Assembly: GCF_026341125.1 (NCBI RefSeq)
Contig: NZ_JAPEOR010000002.1
Coordinates: 2,907,001-2,971,000 of the forward strand
Reading direction: 5' to 3'
Origin: Streptomyces sp. NBC_01142
Lineage (GTDB): Bacteria; Actinomycetota; Actinomycetes; Streptomycetales; Streptomycetaceae
DNA: 64,000 nt
The notes under the pieces were generated by a model. It saw only the letters and a program-made list of their open reading frames with translations. It was not told the DNA's origin and ran no database searches. Positions 60,901 through 64,000 of the stretch are shown piece by piece (the stretch's first letter is position 1; each line of letters starts with the position of its first letter). Both the position numbers and the translations under genes were made by a program.

Positions 60901-61586
60901 CCGCGCCCACCTTTGCCGGCCCGATCGAACAGCACCACTACGACACGATCACGGAACGGCTCGGCGTGAACCACCTCGCCGCCGAGGCCGACACCGCCTC
61001 CCGACGCGAGCCGTCGCTCGACAGCGAGCCCGCCGTCGCGCAGCCGGCCGAGTCTCTGCGCGACCTCGCCACCGAGGCCGCCGTGTTGAAGCTGCTCGCC
61101 GAGCGGGTGGCCGCCGCACAGAAGGATGTGAAGGCGCGCACACAGCGGGCCCTCGACACCGCCGAGAAACGCGACGGAACCGAACGGGTCACCGCATCGC
61201 TCCCCACGGGCGAGCAGGTCGCCACGATCTCACTCCGCAAGGGCGAGACCGGGCCGGTCGTCACCGACGAGGAAGCCCTCGCCCGGTTCGTCCGGCAGAC
61301 GTGGCCTGATGAGGAGTGGACCACGACCCGGATCGTGCGCGAGGTCAAGCCGTGGAAGCTCACGGAACTGCTCGCCGAGATGGACGCCGCCGGGGCCGCG
61401 AGGCTGGTCGACAAGGTCACGGGTGAAGTCCTCGACGTGCCGGGCGTGGTGATCAAGCCGACGCGCGCGCGGACGTACGCGATCACCTGGCGCAAGGGCG
61501 GGAAGGACGCGACCGCCGAGGCGTGGCGTTCCGGCGCCCTCGCGACGCAGCTCGCGGCGATAACCGCCGGGGGTGAGGCCGCGTGA
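60897..61586 (+). CDS. Phage protein of unknown function following ERF
   Basis: 229 residues with four-base overlaps at both ends. An N-terminal helical half (SLRDLATEAAVLKLLAERVA, AAQKDVKARTQRALDTAEKR) is followed by VTASLPTGEQVATISLRKGE, RFVRQTWPDEEWTTTRIVRE and TYAITWRKGGKDATAEAWRS. The mix recalls phage proteins encoded between a recombinase and its nuclease, but no nuclease motif is visible. Probably a recombination accessory protein. Confidence 0.75.
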   Translation: MTAPTFAGPIEQHHYDTITERLGVNHLAAEADTASRREPSLDSEPAVAQPAESLRDLATEAAVLKLLAERVAAAQKDVKARTQRALDTAEKRDGTERVTASLPTGEQVATISLRKGETGPVVTDEEALARFVRQTWPDEEWTTTRIVREVKPWKLTELLAEMDAAGAARLVDKVTGEVLDVPGVVIKPTRARTYAITWRKGGKDATAEAWRSGALATQLAAITAGGEAA

Positions 61587-63184
61587 CGCTCACCCTCGAC
61601 CAGGTCGCGCAGCTGCTCGCCGAACGGGCCGCCGAGATGGTGCCCGGACAGCTCGCGCTCAACGACGGCCCCCGTATCGGCTCCCTGTGCTCCGGGTACG
61701 GCGGCCTCGACATGGCCGTCATGGACCTGCTCGGCGCGTCCGTGGCGTGGCACTGCCAGTACGACCCCGACGACCGGCACCAGTACGCCGCGCGCATCCT
61801 CGCGCATCACTGGCCCAACGTGCCCAACCACGGCGACATCACGGCCGTGGACTGGTCGGCCGTTGAGCCGGTCGACATCCTGTGCGCCGGTTTCCCCTGC
61901 CAAGACGTGAGCCTCGCCGGTCTGCGCGCGGGCATCGCCGAGGGCACGCGGTCGGGCCTGTGGGCCCACGTCGCCCGCGCCATATCCGTACTGAACCCCC
62001 GATTGGTAGTGATCGAAAATGTCCGTGGCCTTCTCTCGGCCAAGGCCGCTCGCGGTGTGGGACCGGACGGCGCGCCTTTGGATGAGGGCGACGACGGAAC
62101 CAGCACTCTTCGAGCTATCGGCGCCGTTCTCGGAGACTTGGCCGACCTCGGGTTTGATGCGGAATGGCATGTGCAGCGTGCATCCGACATCGGGGCCCCG
62201 CACCAGCGCGAGCGCGTTTTCATCATCGCGTGGCCTGCTGCCGACCCCAACCACGAGCGAGTGGAACGGGCCGGGGGCACCGGACGGGAACCGCAACGAC
62301 ACGTTGCGGGCCCGCAACCGGCAGCTGCCGACGCCCAGGGCGAGGGACAGCAAGGGCGTGGGGTACGAGGACGGCCTACCGGCGGTTGTGCAGCTGCTCA
62401 AGACGCCCACGGCGCAACTCGGGGTGAACGGGGGGTCGCAGCACCCGGACAAGAGGAAGCAGGGCGGGCACGGCCCGACGCTCGCCGACGAGGTCGAGCA
62501 CCTGCTACCGACGGCGACCGTGGCGGACTCGCGCGGCACGAGGAACCGGCGCAGGGACGGGACGCCGTACAGCCCGGGGTACGGCGAGACGCTGACGGAC
62601 GCCACGGCGTTGCTGCCGACGCCGAGGGCGAGCGACACGGGGACGCCGGGCCGACGGGCGGGCGAGGGGTTCCGGCCTCCACTGTCCGAGGTCGTGCTGC
62701 CGATGTTCCCCACGCCGAGGGCGAGCGACGGCACGAAGGCGAGCCCGAATCAGAAGTTCGGGGACGGCACACCGACCCTGGCGAGCGCGGCGGCACGGCT
62801 GCTTCCGACGCCCCAGGCGAGCGACCACGGTTCGTGCAGCAACACCGCGGAGCAACGGCAAGCGGCCGGACATCAGGTGTATCTGTCGGACGCGATCAAG
62901 TCGGTGTCGACTGGGGCCGCTACGCCCCCGCCGTCGAGCGGTGGGAAGCGGTCACGGGCCGACCGGCACCCCGGCCAACTGACGATAGAGGCCGCCTGAC
63001 CGCGGCTTTCGTTGAGTGGATGATGGGACTGCCCGCCGGTCACGTCACGGCCGTCCCAGGCTTGTCCCGCTCCGCCCAGCTCAAGGCGTTGGGGAACGGC
63101 GTTGTACCCCAGCAGGCCGCGTACGCGCTGCGGTTCCTGCTGCACCGCGCCGGTATCGCCGAGCGGTTTGGCCTCGCCGCATGA
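61583..63184 (+). CDS. C5-cytosine DNA methyltransferase
   Basis: 533 residues. Motif I LCSGYGGLDMAVMDLLGASV, motif IV ILCAGFPCQDVSLAGLRAGI (PCQ nucleophile), motif VI VIENVRGLLS, motif VIII SDIGAPHQRERVFIIAWP and motifs IX/X LKALGNGVVPQQAAYALRF are intact, so it should be active. It may protect phage DNA from restriction. Between about residues 225 and 440 the protein is low-complexity (AADAQGEGQQGRG and ADAEGERHGDAGP repeats) where the same DNA encodes a second open frame with LPTP repeats. After this, GVDWGRYAPAVERWEAVTGR and FVEWMMGLPAGHV continue the usual family C-terminus. Confidence 0.93.
   Translation: MTLTLDQVAQLLAERAAEMVPGQLALNDGPRIGSLCSGYGGLDMAVMDLLGASVAWHCQYDPDDRHQYAARILAHHWPNVPNHGDITAVDWSAVEPVDILCAGFPCQDVSLAGLRAGIAEGTRSGLWAHVARAISVLNPRLVVIENVRGLLSAKAARGVGPDGAPLDEGDDGTSTLRAIGAVLGDLADLGFDAEWHVQRASDIGAPHQRERVFIIAWPAADPNHERVERAGGTGREPQRHVAGPQPAAADAQGEGQQGRGVRGRPTGGCAAAQDAHGATRGERGVAAPGQEEAGRARPDARRRGRAPATDGDRGGLARHEEPAQGRDAVQPGVRRDADGRHGVAADAEGERHGDAGPTGGRGVPASTVRGRAADVPHAEGERRHEGEPESEVRGRHTDPGERGGTAASDAPGERPRFVQQHRGATASGRTSGVSVGRDQVGVDWGRYAPAVERWEAVTGRPAPRPTDDRGRLTAAFVEWMMGLPAGHVTAVPGLSRSAQLKALGNGVVPQQAAYALRFLLHRAGIAERFGLAA
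62019..62999 (+). CDS. Overlapping +1-frame gene with LPTP repeats inside the methyltransferase gene
   Basis: 326 residues wholly within the methyltransferase gene. It reads ARLWMRATTEPALFELSAPF, ETWPTSGLMRNGMCSVHPTS, then repeated LLPTPTTSEWNGPG, LPTPRARDSKGVGY, TPTAQLGVNGGSQHPDKRKQ, LLPTPRASDTGTPG, FPTPRASDGTKASPNQKFGD and LLPTPQASDHGSCS units separated by linkers such as GPTLADEVEHLL. I recall WPxSGxMRNG plus LPTP/WPTP segments from C-terminal parts of phage-encoded methylases. No ribosome site is evident at ATG 62019 and a TGA lies just before it, so expression would need coupling or internal initiation. Confidence 0.5.
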   Translation: MSVAFSRPRPLAVWDRTARLWMRATTEPALFELSAPFSETWPTSGLMRNGMCSVHPTSGPRTSASAFSSSRGLLPTPTTSEWNGPGAPDGNRNDTLRARNRQLPTPRARDSKGVGYEDGLPAVVQLLKTPTAQLGVNGGSQHPDKRKQGGHGPTLADEVEHLLPTATVADSRGTRNRRRDGTPYSPGYGETLTDATALLPTPRASDTGTPGRRAGEGFRPPLSEVVLPMFPTPRASDGTKASPNQKFGDGTPTLASAAARLLPTPQASDHGSCSNTAEQRQAAGHQVYLSDAIKSVSTGAATPPPSSGGKRSRADRHPGQLTIEAA

Positions 63185-63327
63185 CCGCCGAGCCCCCGCC
63201 GCCGCCCGCGTGTGGCCACGGCAACCCCCGATGCGGCGCGCGGCCGGTCCGCCCCTATCCGTGCGGCTGGAGATGCGACGAGCACCAGCCCGCCCGGACC
63301 CGCCCGTACTTCCGCGCCGCCCCGTGA
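63181..63327 (+). CDS. Small Cys/His-rich phage protein
   Basis: 48 residues from ATG 63181, overlapping the methyltransferase stop. It reads TAEPPPPPACGHGNPRCGAR then PVRPYPCGWRCDEHQPARTR. Four cysteines and two histidines with CGHGNPRCG and CGWRCDEH spacings look like a small zinc ribbon. Similar short proteins occur in actinophage early operons. Function unknown. Confidence 0.72.
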   Translation: MTAEPPPPPACGHGNPRCGARPVRPYPCGWRCDEHQPARTRPYFRAAP

Positions 63328-63402
63328 ACGCCCCGGGGCGAGGGCTTGCCGACGACCGGCCCCTCGCCCCGGGCGCCCCACCCCGACAGGAGCACAACCC
63401 CC

Positions 63403-64000
63403 GTGACCTGGTTCAAAGTCGACGACACCGCCCACGCACACCCGAAGTTGCTCAAGGCCGGCAATGCCGCCCTCGGCCTGTGGGTCCGCGCGGGCGCCTA
63501 CGCCGCGCAGCACCTCACCGAGGGCGTGATTCCGGGCGTCGTCGCCCAGCTGTACGGCACCGCGCCCCAGGCCCGGAAGCTGGTCGCGTCCGGCCTGTGG
63601 CACCCCCACGGCCACGACTGCACCCGGTGCAAGCAGCCCGTCGCCGGCGACTACGTGATGCACGACTTCCTGATCTACAACCCGAGCCGTGCGCGCGTCG
63701 AGGACGACCGAGCCGCCGCCGCCGAGCGCCAGAAGCGGGCCCGCGAGCGCGCCGCCGAACAGCGGAACCAGGAGCGTCATCCCCTCGATTCGTCGGCGAA
63801 TCGTCCGCGAATCGACGACGATCCGTCGCCCGAAAATCGCGAACCGTCCGCGAATCAGATCGAATTTCCCGACGACATCGCAGGTCAGGGCGACCCGTCA
63901 CAGCGTGACGGTATGGACCCGTCACGGTCCCCCCGACCCGACCCGACCCGTCCCGCTGTACCTCCTACGGAGGTACAGCTAGCTAGCTACGGCTCGACAC
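63403..64000 (+). CDS. Phage replication-type protein, 3' end outside the window
   Basis: GTG 63403 with ACAGGAG upstream; open to the last base, at least 199 residues. The start TWFKVDDTAHAHPKLLKAGN, then ALGLWVRAGAYAAQHLTEGV and GYVMHDFLIYNPSR-like text (DYVMHDFLIYNPSRARVEDD) match the N-terminal winged-helix part of phage replication initiators/replisome organisers. A CxxC (HDCTRCKQP) lies between. A charged linker follows. The DNA-binding or ATPase part would be downstream. Confidence 0.8.
   Translation, partial: MTWFKVDDTAHAHPKLLKAGNAALGLWVRAGAYAAQHLTEGVIPGVVAQLYGTAPQARKLVASGLWHPHGHDCTRCKQPVAGDYVMHDFLIYNPSRARVEDDRAAAAERQKRARERAAEQRNQERHPLDSSANRPRIDDDPSPENREPSANQIEFPDDIAGQGDPSQRDGMDPSRSPRPDPTRPAVPPTEVQLASYGST

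Larger units (their letters stand above)
55851..64000. mobile_element. Temperate-phage early region (continues past the window)
   Basis: From the fadD upstream side to the window end every gene is phage-type: large serine integrase, small membrane protein, C1-like repressor, Cro-like protein with shared operators, then a rightward early operon with four-base stop/start overlaps, an ERF annealing protein, a cytosine methyltransferase and the beginning of a replication-type protein. Structural genes and the right att site would be beyond 64000. Confidence 0.85.

Overview
The window is high-GC actinobacterial chromosome, almost certainly Streptomyces. The gene order (dnaX, ffs, tRNA-Ser, then upp, tadA, two SigB-type sigma genes, an SSI-type inhibitor and a fatty acyl-CoA ligase) matches, from memory, the dnaX-to-fadD core segment of Streptomyces genomes. 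GTG starts, GGAGG-type ribosome sites, a signal-peptide L,D-transpeptidase and a secreted M28 aminopeptidase fit this. Names rest on motifs read by eye; no database search was possible.

Layout. 1-2650: dnaX, the SRP RNA and tRNA-Ser(GGA). 2887-5148: a scar holding a chimeric gene remnant (helicase N-terminus joined to a DUF234 C-terminus), an L,D-transpeptidase and the tail of a lost MFS pump. 5371-13407: a DGPF/YciI protein with an ECF42-like sigma factor, two oxidoreductases, and a copper operon (small membrane protein, CopA ATPase, PCu(A)C-like protein) behind a CsoR-like operator. 13655-17326: TetR regulator divergent from an FMN reductase-MFS pair across a perfect palindrome, then a HhH-GPD repair protein. 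17468-28737: secreted aminopeptidase, HerA-like ATPase, upp, tadA, tRNA-Ser(CGA), sigF- and sigN-like genes, a lipoprotein. 28911-33364: a MarR operon in which an MFS pump and a YceI protein both carry carboxypeptidase-regulatory-like beta domains. 33610-42284: a 13-bp tandem repeat, an MFS-TetR operon under a 39-bp perfect palindrome, and two membrane glycosyltransferases next to a two-component system. 42351-44646: amidohydrolase, monooxygenase and DUF2797 protein.

Mobile DNA. From 44743 to 48911 a small integrated element is bounded by identical 39-bp copies of the 3' part of tRNA-Arg(ACG); it holds a secreted AOC-barrel-like protein, a small membrane protein, an NmrA-like reductase, a cupin and a decayed tyrosine integrase. 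From about 55851 to the window end a temperate-phage early region sits against the 5' end of a fatty acyl-CoA ligase gene: large serine integrase, membrane protein, repressor and Cro-like regulator with three shared operators, then a tightly overlapping early operon (ERF annealing protein, cytosine methyltransferase, start of a replication-type protein).

The most striking signal is inside that operon: the methyltransferase gene carries, in the +1 frame, a 326-codon open frame with regular LPTP-type repeats that reads like a protein in its own right, suggesting dual coding. Other points are the attachment sites, the transporter/YceI fusions, and a 1330-residue PAS protein that looks like a catalytically dead hybrid kinase.
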